A DNA stretch of 64,000 nt from Zea mays (lineage: Eukaryota > Streptophyta > Magnoliopsida > Poales > Poaceae), in contig NC_050102.1 in assembly GCF_902167145.1 (NCBI RefSeq), forward strand, positions 11,780,850-11,844,849, written 5' to 3'. Of this stretch, positions 34,833 to 46,338 are shown piece after piece (the stretch's first letter is position 1; every line of letters starts with the position of its first letter). The notes below the pieces were generated by a model, which did no database searches, had not been told where the DNA came from, and saw only the letters and a list, made by a program, of their open reading frames with translations. The position numbers and the translations under genes are program-made.

Positions 34833-37800
34833 GTTTATGCATCCGGGGGCTCAAGCTGGATTATCGACAGCGGATGCACAAACCATATGACGGGGGAGAA
34901 GAAGATGTTCACCTCCTACGTCAAAAATGAGGATCCCCATGATTCAATTATATTCGGTGATGGGAACCAAGGCAAGGTAAAAGGGTTAGGTAAAATTGCT
35001 ATTTCATCTGAGCACTCTATTTCTAATGTGTTTTTAGTTGAGTCGCTTGGATATAATTTGTTATCTGTTAGTCAATTATGCAAAATGGGATATAATTGTC
35101 TATTTACAAATGTAGATGTGTCTGTCTTTATAAGATGTGATGGTTCACTAGCTTTTAAGGGTGTACTAGATGGCAAACTTTATTTAGTTGACTTTGCAAG
35201 AGAGGAAGCCGGTCTAGATGCATGCTTAATTGCTAAGACTAGCATGGGCTGGTTGTGGCATCGCCGCTTAGCACATGTGGGGATGAAGAACCTTCACAAG
35301 CTTCTAAAGGGAGAACACGTGATAGGTTTGACTAACATACAATTCGAAAAAGATAGACCTTGTGCAGCTCGTCAAGTAGGTAAACAAGTGGGAGGAGCAC
35401 ATTACAACAAGAATGTGATGACCACCTCAAGACCTCTGGAGCTGCTGCATATGGACCTCTTCGGACCTGTCGCCTATCTGAGCATAGGAGGAAGTAAGTA
35501 TGGTCTAGTTATTGTTGATGACTTTTCCTGCTTCACTTGGGTATTCTTTTTGCAGGATAAGTCTGAAACCCAAGGGACCCTCAAGCGCTTCCTAAGGAGA
35601 GCTCAAAATGAGTTTGAGCTCAAGGTGAAGAAGATAAGAAGCGACAACGGGTCCGAATTCAAGAATCTCCAAGTGGAGGAGTTCCTTGAGGAGGAGGGGA
35701 TCAAGCACAAGTTCTCCGCTCCCTACACACCTCGGCAAAATGGTGTGGTAGAGAGGAAGAACAGGACGCTCATTGATATGGCAAGGACTATGCTTGGAGA
35801 GTTCAAGACCCCTGTGCGTTTTTGGTCGGAAGCCGTGAACACGGCTTGCCACGCCATCAACAGGGTCTATCTTCACCGCCTCCTCAAGAAGACTTCATAT
35901 GAGCTACTAACTGGTAACAAACCCAATGTATCGTACTTTCGTGTATTTGGGAGTAAATGCTACATTCTAGTGAAGAAGGGTAGGAATTCCAAATTTGCTC
36001 CCAAAGCTGTAGAAGGGTTTTTGTTAGGTTATTATTCAAATACAAAGGCGTATAGGGTCTTCAACAAATCATCGGGTTTGGTTGAAGTCTCTAGCGACGT
36101 TGTATTTGATGAGACTAATGGCTCTCCAAGAGAGCAAGTTGTTGATCTTGATGATGTAGATGAAGAAGACGTTCCAACGGCCGCGATACGCACCATGGCG
36201 ATTGGAGATGTACGGCCTCAGGAACAATTGGAGCAATATCAACCGTCCTCCTCAACTATGGTGCATCCCCCAACCCAAGATGACGAACAGGTACCTCAAG
36301 TGGAGGCATATGATCAAGGGGGAGCACAGGATGTTCAAGTTGAGGAGGAAGAAGCACCTCAAGCACCTCAGGCACCTCCAACCCAAGTTCGAGCGACGAT
36401 CCAAAGGGATCATCTCGTCGACCAAATATTTGGTGACATTAGCAAGGGAGTAACTACTCGCTTGAGATTAGTTAATTTTTGTGAGCATTACTCCTTTGTC
36501 TCTTCTATTGAGCCTTTCAGGGTAGAAGAGGCCTTGCTAGATCCGGACTGGGTGTTGGCCATGCAGGAGGAACTCAACAACTTCAAGCACAATGAAGTTT
36601 GGACACTGGTGCCTCGTCCCAAGCAAAATGTTGTGGGAACCAAGTGGGTGTTCCGCAACAAACAGGACGAGCACGGGGTGGTGACGAGGAACAAGGCTCG
36701 ACTTGTGGCAAAAGGTTATGCCCAAGTCGTAGGTTTGGACTTTAAGGAGACGTTCGCTCCTGTGGCTAGGCTAGAATCAATTCGTATTTTGCTAGCATAT
36801 GTCGCTCACCATTCCTTCAGGTTGTACCAAATGGATGTGAAGAGCGCTTTCCTCAACGGGCCGATCAAGGAGGAGGTGTACGTGGAGCAACCCCCTGGCT
36901 TCGAGGATGAACGGTACCCCGACCACGTGTGTAAGCTCTCTAAGGCGCTCTATGGACTTAAGCAAGCCCCAAGAGCATGGTATGAATGCCTTAGAGACTT
37001 TTTAATTGCTAATGCTTTCAAGGTTGGGAAAGCCGATCCAACTCTTTTTACTAAGACTTGCGATGGTGATCTTTTTGTGTGCCAAATTTATGTCGATGAC
37101 ATAATATTTGGTTCTACTAACCAAAAGTCTTGTGAAGAGTTTAGCAGGGTGATGACGCAGAAATTCGAGATGTCGATGATGGGCGAGTTGACCTACTTCC
37201 TTGGGTTCCAAGTGAAGCAACTCAAGGACGGCACCTTCATCTCCCAAACAAAGTACACGCAAGATCTGCTAAAGCGGTTTGGGATGAAGGACGCCAAGCC
37301 CGCAAAGACGCCGATGGGAACCGACGGACACACCGACCTCAACAAAGGTGGTAAGTCCGTTGATCAAAAAGCATACCGGTCCATGATAGGTTCTTTGCTT
37401 TATTTATGTGCTAGTAGATCGGATATTATGCTTAGCGTATGCATGTGTGCAAGATTTCAATCCGATCCTAAGGAGTGTCACTTAGTGGCTGTGAAGCGAA
37501 TTCTTAGATATTTAGTCGCTACGCCTTGCTTCGGGATCTGGTATCCAAAGGGGTCTAACTTTGACTTGATTGGATATTCAGATTCCGACTATGCTGGATG
37601 TAAGGTCGATAGGAAGAGTACATCGGGGACGTGCCAATTCTTAGGAAGGTCCCTGGTGTCATGGAACTCTAAGAAATAAACTTCTGTTGCCCTATCCACC
37701 GCTGAGGCCGAGTATGTTGCCGCTGGACAGTGTTGCGCGCAACTACTTTGGATGAGGCAAACCCTCTGGGACTTTGGCTACAATCTGAGCAAAGTCCCAC

Positions 37801-38042
37801 TCTTATGTGACAATGAGAGTGCTATCCGAATAGCGGAAAATCCTGTTGAGCACAGCCGCACAAAGCACATTGACATCCGGCATCACTTTCTGAGAGACCA
37901 CCAGCAAAAGGGAGATATCGAAGTGTTTCATGTTAGCACCGAGAACCAGCTAGCCGATATCTTCACTAAACCTTTAGATGAAAAGACCTTTTGCAGGCTG
38001 CGTAGTGAGCTGAATATCCTAGATTCGCGGAACTTGGATTGA
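34833..38042 (+). pseudogene. pol: element D pol, single premature stop in RNase H
   Basis: First codon GTT at 34833, preceded by CAG, in the +1 frame to gag. Protease DSGCTNHM is near 34866-34889. The integrase has the zinc motif (HRRLAH...) and DDE residues in MDLF, RSDN and VVERK. RT follows with YVDD near 37090, then RNase H with [11 protein letters not shown] at 37677-37679 truncates RNase H just before the STAEAEY motif; the rest continues in frame to TGA at 38040-38042. One integrase-zinc cysteine position reads AAR where relatives have SAC, so that finger may also be damaged. Confidence 0.92.
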
Positions 38043-38825
38043 TTCATAGCATACATGTATTTATGCCTTTGATCATGTTCCTTATGCATATTGTTGCTTA
38101 CTATGGTGCTCAAGTTGTACAATCACTCCCCGGATCTCACAAGTCCTTGTGCAAGTGATGCACATATTTAGGGGGAGTTGTGCTACAACTTGACCCTTTG
38201 AGACTAACCGTTTGCTTGATTTAGTCTCAAAGGAGTTTTGAAAGGGAAAAGGTGGACTTGGACCATGAAAAACTTCCACTGCACTCTGATGAAAGAGTAA
38301 CTACTTCCAAGTTCATCTCACGTCCTCTTATTGCCTTTGATGTTCTCATTTGAAGATTTTGGTGAGGCAATGGGGTTAAAGGGCCAAGATTGATCCCGTT
38401 TTGGTGCTTGATGCCAAAGGGGGAGAAAATAAAGGCCAAAGCAATAAATGGATCAGCTACCACTTGAGTGATTTTGAAAATGGTAAATTAGAGCTTTTTT
38501 TGGTTTGTCAAAACTCTATTATTGTCTCGTTTGTCAAAAGTTGGCCTCTTGTGGGGAGAAGTGTTGATTATGGAAAAAAGGGGGAGTTTTTGAAATCTTG
38601 AATCAATTTCTCTTGGAATGACTCTGTTTATGTCTTAACATGTGTGTTTGACTTAGAGATAGAAATTTGAGTTTGATTTGCAAAAACAAACCAAGTGGTG
38701 GCAAAGAGTGATCCATATATGTCAAATTTGAATCAAAACAATTTTGAGTTCTTATTTGAATTGATTTTGTACTTGTTCTACTTGCTTTATGTTGTGTTGG
38801 CATAAATCACCAAAAAGGGGGAGAT
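38043..38825 (+). other. element D 3' non-coding region with polypurine tracts
   Basis: No ORF. The LTR-adjacent tract AAAAAGGGGGAGAT is at 38812-38825. Other GGGGGAG runs are near 38171, 38420 and 38581. The same architecture is present in the other four elements. Confidence 0.75.
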
Positions 38826-40080
38826 TGAAAGGGAAATGTGTCCTTGGGCCATTTCTAAGTATTTTGGTGATTGAGTGCCAACACAAGTGTTTTTATGTTA
38901 ATCTATGCAAAGGGGTGGACAAAGTGCAAATCATGTCAAAAGGTATGTTTCTAGACTTAGTACATTATTTTATGGACTAATGTATTGTGTCTAAGTACTG
39001 GAAACAGGAAAAATCGAATTGGAAATGAGATGGCTTTGTTCAACCAAAGTCTGCTCAGTCTGGGAGCACCGGACTGTCCAGTGGTGCACCGGACAGTGTC
39101 CGGTGCGCCAGGCTGGCTCGAGCGAATTGGCCGCTCTCGGGAATTCACCGACGACGTACGGCTATAATTCACCGGACTGTCCGGTGTGCACCGGACTGTC
39201 CGGTGAGCCAACGGTCGGCCGGGCCAACGGTCGGCTGCGCGATCTGCGCGGGACACGTGGCTGAGCCAACGGCTAGAAGGGGGCATCGGACTGTCCGGTG
39301 TGCACCGGACATGTTCGGTGCGCCAACGGCTCTCAGGCTGCCAACGGTCGGCTTCGCCATTTAAGGAAAGAAATCGGGCACCGGACACTGTCCGGTGTGC
39401 ACCGGACTGTCCGGTGCGCCAGTCGACAGAAGGCAAGATCAGCCTTCCTAGATTGCTCTCAACGGCTCCTAGCTGCCTTGGGGCTATAAAAGGGACCCCT
39501 AGGCGCATGGAGAAGTAAACCAAGCATTCCTACAACATTTCTAAGCACCAAGACATCGATTCCGCGCCTTTGATTCTTTGCGATAGCAATTAGAGCTCTA
39601 GTTGAGTGGTGAACTCATTGAGTTGTGTTGTGAGCTCTCATTACGACTTGTGTGCGTGGTGTTGCTGTGATTTCTTGTCTTGAGTGTGTTGCTTATCCCT
39701 CCCTTACTCTGTGCTTCTTTGTGAACTTTAAGTGTAAGGGCGAGAGGCTCCAAAGTGTGGAGATTCCTCGCAAACGGGATATAGTAAAGCAAGCAAAACA
39801 CCATGGTATTCAAGTGGGTCTTTGGACCGCTTGAGAGGGGTTGATTGCAACCCTCGTCCGTTGGGACGCCACAACGTGGAGTAGGCAAGCGTTGGTCTTG
39901 GCCGAACCACGGGATAACCATCGTGCCATCTTTGTGATTGATTTCTTGTGGTTATTGTGTTTTGTTGAGACTCCTCTCTAGCCACTTGGCATTTATTGTG
40001 CTAACGCTTAACCAAGTTTTTGTGGCTTAAGTTTTCAAGAGTTACAGGATCACCTATTCACCCCCCTCTAGGTGTTCTCA
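38826..40080 (+). repeat. 3' LTR of element D
   Basis: 1255 bp, TG...CA, followed by CTAGG. It has an extra CCAACGGTCGG unit (near 39218-39234) and an extra palindrome (near 39380-39400) compared with the 5' LTR. Confidence 0.94.
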
Positions 40081-40283
40081 CTAGGAAAATGTGCAATGAA
40101 CCTTCTACCATTTACCATGCTTGCAATACTTCATTTGCGCTCTTATGTAAGAATGAAAAAGTAGTTGCTAGAAAGTTGGGATCCAAATGCAAGGGAGACA
40201 AGACTTGTATTTGGGTTCTAAAGGCTATTGTGACTAACCTTGTAGGACCCAACAAGAGTTGGGTACGTAAAACCCAAGTGTAA
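40081..40283 (+). pseudogene. gag: element C gag, C-terminal remainder
   Basis: After the second CTAGG the gag frame of C resumes at 40086 and runs to TAA at 40281-40283. It encodes the basic C terminus with the paired WVLK and WVRK motifs seen in the other Gags. One base is missing in the following spacer, so in this copy alone the gag stop is in frame with pol. Confidence 0.85.
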
Positions 40284-40295
40284 ATTGCCTTGCAG

Positions 40296-43200
40296 GTTTA
40301 TGCATCCGGGGGCTCAAGCTGGATTATCGACAGCGGATGCACAAACCACATGACAGGAGAGAAGAAGATGTTCACCTCCTACGTCAAGAACAAGGATTCC
40401 CAGGATTCGATCATCTTTGGAGATGGGAACCAAGGCAAGGTTAAAGGATTGGGGAAGATAGCCATTACATCCGAGCATTCTATCTCAAATGTGTTCTTAG
40501 TTGAATCACTCGGGTACAACTTATTGTCTGTAAGTCAACTATGTAACATGGGTTATAATTGTCTATTTACAAATATAGATGTCTCTGTCTTTAGAAGGAG
40601 TGATGGTTCATTAGCTTTTAAGGGTGTATTAGACGACAAACTCTACTTAGTTGATTTTTCGAAAGAGGAGGCCGATCTAGATGCATGCTTAATAGCTAAG
40701 ACTAGTATGGGCTGGCTGTGGCATCGCCGTCTAGCACATGTTGGGATGAAGAACCTTCACAAACTTCTAAAGGGAGAACATGTGTTAGGACTAACCAATG
40801 TATGTTTCAAAAAAGATAGACCCTTGTGCATCTTGTCAGGCAGGGAAACAGGTGGGAAGCACTCATCACAGCAAGAATGTGATGACAACATCAAGACCAC
40901 TGGAGCTTCTTCACATGGACCTCTTCGGACCCGTCTCCTACCTTAGCATCGGGGGAAGTAAGTATGGTCTTGTAATTGTTGATGACTTTTCCCGCTTCAC
41001 TTGGGTGTTCTTTTTGCAGGATAAATCAGAAACCCAAGGAACCCTAAAGCGCTTTCTAAAGAGGGCTCAAAACGAATATGAGCTCAAGGTGAAAAAGATA
41101 AGAAGCGACAACGGGTCCGAGTTCAAGAACCTACAAGTTGAGGAGTATCTTGAGGAGGAAGGAGTCAAGCACGAGTTCTCCGCTCCCTACACACCACAGC
41201 AAAACGATGTGGTAGAGAGGAAGAACAGGACGCTTATCGACATGGCGAGGACGATGCTTGGAGAGTTCAAAACGCCCGAGCGATTTTGGTCAGAAGCTGT
41301 GAACACAGCCTGCCATGCCATAAACCGGCTATATCTGCATCGTCTCCTCAAGAAGACCTCCTACGAACTCCTTACCGGTAACAAACCCAATGTCTCTTAC
41401 TTTCGTGTATTTGGGAGCAAATGCTACATTTTGGTAAAGAAAGGTAGACATTCCAAATTTACTCCCAAAGCTGTAGAAGGGTTTTTACTAGGGTATGACT
41501 TAAATACAAAGGCGTATAGAGTCTTCAACAAATCATCGATTTTGGTTGAAGTCTCTAGCGACGTTGTATTCGATGAGACTAATGGCTCTCCAAGAGAGCA
41601 AGTTGATCTTGATGACATATATGAAGATGATGTTCCGACGGCCGTAATGCGCACGATGGCGATCGGTGATGTGCGACCACAGGAACAACAAGAGCAAGAT
41701 CAACCATCTTCCTCAACAATGGTGCATTCCCCAACTCAAGATGATGGACAGGTTCCTCAAGAAGAGGCGTTACTCGTTTGGAGCACAAGAAGAACAAGTT
41801 ATGGAGGAAGAAGCACCATGGGTCCCTCCAACTCAAGTGCGAGCGACGATCCAAAGAAATCACCCCGTCGATCAGATACTGGGTGACATAAGCAAGGGAG
41901 TAACTACTCGCTCAAGATTAGCTAATTTTTGTGAGCATTACTCATTTGTCTCTTCTATTGAGCCTTTTAGAGTAGAAGAGGCCTTGCAGGATCCAGACTG
42001 GGTGTTGGCCATGCAGGAAGAGCTCAACAACTTCAAGAGGAATGAAGTTTGGAGCCTGGTGCCACGTCCAAAGCAAAATGTTGTGGGAACCAAGTGGGTG
42101 TTCCGCAACAAGCAAGACGAGCACGGGGTGGTGACAAGAAACAAGGCTTGACTTGTGGCAAAAGGTTATGCCCAAGTCGCAGGTTTGGATTTCGAGGAGA
42201 CTTTTGCTCCTGTGGCTAGGCTAGAGTCTATACGAATATTATTAGCCTATACCGCTCACCATTCTTTCAGGTTGTTTCAAATGGATGTGAAGAGAGCTTT
42301 CCTCAATGGGCCAATCAAGGAGGAGGTATACGTGGAACAACCCCCTGGCTTTGAGAATGACAGGTATCCCGACCACGTTTTTAAGCTCTCTAAGGCGCTC
42401 TATGGACTTAAGCAAGCCCCAAGAGCATGGTATCAATGCCTTAGAGATTTCTTAATTGCTAATGCTTTTAAGGTTGGGAAAGCTGATCCCACTCTTTTCA
42501 CTAAGACTTGTGATGGTGACCTTTTTGTGTGCCAAATTTATGTCGATGACATAATATTTGGTTCTACTAATCAAAAGTCTTGTGAGGAGTTTAGCAGGGT
42601 GATGACTCAAAAGTTCGAGATGTCGATGATGAGCGAGTTGAACTACTTCCTTGGGTTCCAAGTGAAGCAACTCAAGGACGACACCTTCATCTCCCAAACG
42701 AAGTACACACAAGATCTTCTCAAGCGGTTTGGGATGAAGGATGCCAAGCCCGCAAAGACACCTATGGGAACCAACGAGCACGTCGACCTCAACAAAGGAG
42801 GTAAGTTCATTGATCAAAAGGCATATCGATCTATGATAGGTTCCTTGCTTTATTTATGTGCTAGTAGACCAGACATTATGCTTAGTGTATGCATGTGTGC
42901 TAGATATCAATCCAACCCAAGGGAATGTCACCTTGTGGCCGTTAAGCGGATTCTTAGATATTTAGTTTCTACGCCTTGCTTTGGGATCTGATATCCAAAG
43001 GGGTCTACTTTTGACTTGATTGGATATTCAAACTCCGATTATGCTGGATGCAAGGTTGATAGGAAGAGTACATCAGGGATGTGCCAATTCCTAGGAAGGT
43101 CCCTGGTGTCTTGGAGCTCAAAGAAACAAACCTCCGTTGCCCTATCAACCGTTGAGGCCGAGTATGTTGCCGTAGGACAGTGTTGCGCGCAACTACTTTG

Positions 43201-43492
43201 GATGAGGAAAACCTTCCGGGACTTTGGCTACAATATGAGCAAAGTCCCACTCCTATGTGACAATGAGAGTGCAATCTGCATGGCGGATAATCCTGTTGAA
43301 CACAGTCACACTAAGAACATAGACATCCGGCATCAGTTTCTGAGAGACCACCAGCAAAAGGGAGATATCGATGTTTTCCATATTAGCACCGAGAACCAGC
43401 TAGCCGATATCTTTACCAAGCCGTTAGATGAGAAAACCTTTTGCAGGTTGCGTAGTGAGCTAAATGTCTTAGATTCGCGTAACTTGGATTGA
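40296..43492 (+). pseudogene. pol: element C pol, two frameshifts and two stops
   Basis: First codon GTT at 40296 after CAG. Protease DSGCTNHM, integrase, RT with YVDD (about 42540) and RNase H are all recognisable. Lesions: a one-base gain in a C run at 40821-40823 (integrase zinc motif), a second shift near 41765-41790 between integrase and RT, TGA at 42149-42151, and TGA at 42989-42991. The frame ends at TGA 43490-43492. It is more damaged than D, which agrees with C being older. Confidence 0.92.
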
Positions 43493-44260
43493 TCTATAGC
43501 ATACATGTGTTTTATGCCTTTGATCATGTTACTTTATGCATTTATGAAATTTGTTGCTTATTTATGGTGCTCAAGTTGTGCAAGGGATCCCCGGACCTTA
43601 CAAGTCCATGTGTGAATGATGCACATATTTAGGGGGAGAAGTGCTACAACTTGACCCTTTGAGACTAACCTTTGTGTTTGAGTTACTTGATGTAGTCTCA
43701 AAGGTGCATTGAAAGGGAAAGGTGAACTTGGACCATGCAAAGACTTCCACTGCACTCTGGTATTAGTGTACTCACCTCCAAGTTCATTCTTATGCTCTTA
43801 TTGCCTTTTTGCTCTTAATTGACATTTTTGGTGAGGCAATGGGGTTAAAGGGCCAAAAATGATCCCGTTTTGGTTCTTAATGCCAAAGGGGGAGAAATTA
43901 AGGCCAAAGCAAATGGATCAGCTAGCACTTGTGAATTTTGAAAACAATAGAGTTAGAACTTTTGATTTGTCCAAAATACTCTTATTGCAAAATTTGGTCT
44001 CTTGTGGGGAGAATTTATGATTATGGAAAAAGGGGAGTCTTTGGATCTTGATCAATTTAACTCTTGGAATATCTCTCTTTATGCCCAAACAAGTGAGTTT
44101 GACTTAGAGATAGGAAAATGAATTTGATTTGCAAAAACAAACCAAGTGGTGGCAAAGAATGATCCAAATATGTCAAAACTTGTGCAAAGACAATTTTGTT
44201 CTCAATTGAATTGGTGTTGCTTTTGGATGTGTTGGCATAAATCACCAAAAAGGGGGAGAT
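43493..44260 (+). other. element C 3' non-coding region with polypurine tracts
   Basis: No ORF. The LTR-adjacent tract is AAAAAGGGGGAGAT (44247-44260); further purine runs lie near 43632, 43888 and 44030. Confidence 0.75.
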
Positions 44261-45093
44261 TGAAAGGGAAATGTGCCCTTGGGCAATTTCTATTATGTTT
44301 TGGTGATTAAGTTCCCAACACATTTAATTAAGTTCTTATGTGCTAAATGAAGAGAGAAGTGCAAATCAAAGAGAAGGTATGTTTCTAGACTTAGTAGTTG
44401 GTTTTTGTATACTAGTATATTTGTCTAAGTGTTAGAAACAGATAAAAGAAGAAAAGAGAAGAATTGCAAAAGACTTGACTAGGTGCAGTCGAAGTCCAGT
44501 TCGGCTTGGCACACCGGATTGTCCGGTGCGCCAAGCTGGTTCGTGTGGAAAAGGCTGCTCTCGGGACTCGACGACGGCGTACGACTATAATTCACCGGAC
44601 TGTCCAGTGAGTCGTCCGCGGCGAACTCGCTGTCCTCGGGAAAAGAAAAAAGGCGACATGGCTATAATTCACCGGATTGTCCGGTGGTGCACTAGACTAT
44701 CCGGTGAGCCAACGGTCGTCTGCGCAATCCGCGGGCGACGCGTGGCAGCTCCAACGGTCGACAGTGGGCACCGGACAGTGTCCGGTGCGCCAACTAGCCC
44801 GGAGCTGCAACGGTCGTCTGTGCCAGAAAAGGAAGGAGATCGGCACCGGACAGGCTACAGTAGTTGTTCGGTGCACCACCCGACAGAAGGCAAGTTTGGC
44901 CTTCCTTGATTGGTCTCCAACGGCTCCTAGCTGCCTTGGTGCTATAAAAGGGACCCCTAGGCGCATGGAGGAGATACCCAAGCATTCACTAAGCATTCTA
45001 AGGCATTCAGACTCTGCTCCCGCGCATTCGCTTTGTTGTGTTAGAGATTTGAGTTCCATTCAAGTCGAGAACTCCCTGTGTGTCATTTGATCT
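44261..45093 (+). repeat. 3' LTR of element C, first part
   Basis: The first 833 bp of the LTR, including the palindrome array and the TATA box near 44941. It is cut by element E. The remainder is at 54192-54642. Confidence 0.93.
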
Positions 45094-46290
45094 TGAAAGG
45101 GAAATAGGCTCACACCTTTTCCTAAATGATTTTGGTGGTTGAATTGCCCAACACAAATAGTTGGACTAACTAGTTTGCTCTTGATTATAAGTTCTACAGG
45201 TGCCAAAGGTTCAACACAAACCAATAAAAAGTCCAAGAAAGGGTTCAAATAAAAAGAGCAAAAGACAACCGAAGGCTGCCCTGGTCTGGCGCACCGGACA
45301 GTGTCCGGTGCACCGGGGAGAATCACTCCGAACTTGCCACCTTCGGGAATTTGGGAAGCCACTCCGCTATAATTCACTGGACTGTCCGGTGTAGCACCGG
45401 ACTGTCCGGTGTGCCAGCGGAGCAACGACTAAATGTGCCAACGGTCGTCTGCAAAAGTCTACAGTGAACAGTGAACAGTGCAAATGCGTGCGCAGAGTCA
45501 GAGCAGGCGCCAGAAGGCGCACCGGACAGTGAACAGGACATGTCTGGTGCACCACCGGACTGTCCGGTGGGCCACATGTTAGAAGCTCCAACGGTCGAAC
45601 CCTAACGGTTGGGTGACGTGGCTGGCGCACCGGACAGTGTCCGGTGGCGCATCGGACTGTCTGGTGCGCCATTCGACAGCAGCCTTCCCCAACGGCCACT
45701 TTGGTGGTTGGGGCTATAAATACCCCCAACCACCAACACTTTAAGGTATCCAAGTTTTTAAGCCAACACATTCAATACAAGAGCTAGTGCATTCAATACA
45801 AGACACAAATAGAGTGAATCAAAATCTCTCCAAGTCCCAATTCCACTCAAAGCATTAGTGACTAGAAGAGAGAGTTTTGTTGTGTTCTTTTGAGCTCTTG
45901 CACTTGGATCGCTTTTCTTCTTCCTCCTTTTCTTGTCCCCAAGATCATTGTAATCAAAGCAAGAGACACCAAGTTGTGGTGGTCCTTGTAGTGGACTAAG
46001 TGTCCCGTTTGATTGAAGAGAAAAGCTCACTCGGTCTAGGTGACCGTTTGAGAGAGGGAAAGGGTTGAAAGAGACCCGGTCTTTATGACCACCTCAACGG
46101 GGAGTAGGTTTGCAAGAACCGAACCTCGGTAAAACAAATCACTGTTTCATCCAATCTTATTTGCTTGTGATTTGTTTTCACCCTCTCTTTCGGAGTCGAC
46201 TTTAATTTTAACGCTAACCCCGGCTTGTAGTTGTGCTTAAACTTTATAAATTTCAGATTTGCCTATTCACCCCCCTCTAGGCGACTTTCA
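45094..46290 (+). repeat. 5' LTR of element E
   Basis: 1197 bp, TGAAAGGG...TTTCA. It has fewer palindrome units than the 3' LTR (the missing block corresponds to about 53150-53205). Confidence 0.94.
45703..45734 (+). promoter_or_regulatory. element E LTR promoter, TATA in hairpin loop
   Basis: GGTGGTTGGGG (45703-45713), TATA box CTATAAATA (45714-45722), CCCCAACCACC (45724-45734). The arms are perfect. Confidence 0.75.
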
Positions 46291-46305
46291 ATTGGTATCA
46301 GAGCC
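46291..46305 (+). other. element E primer-binding site, initiator Met tRNA
   Basis: ATTGGTATCAGAGCC directly after the LTR contains the exact TGGTATCAGAGC match to initiator-Met tRNA. Confidence 0.9.
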
Positions 46306-46338
46306 CGGTACTTCATTAGAGCCTAACAGCTCGAAGTT

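Larger units (their letters stand above)
31171..40080 (+). mobile_element. element D: Ji-like Copia retrotransposon nested in gag of C
   Basis: 5' LTR 31171-32389, 3' LTR 38826-40080. Perfect target duplication CTAGG at 31166-31170 and 40081-40085. It is nearly intact, with one gag frameshift and one pol stop. By eye the LTRs differ at about 20 sites (about 1.7%), mostly transitions, plus two indels in the palindrome array. That makes it younger than A, C and E. Confidence 0.95.
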
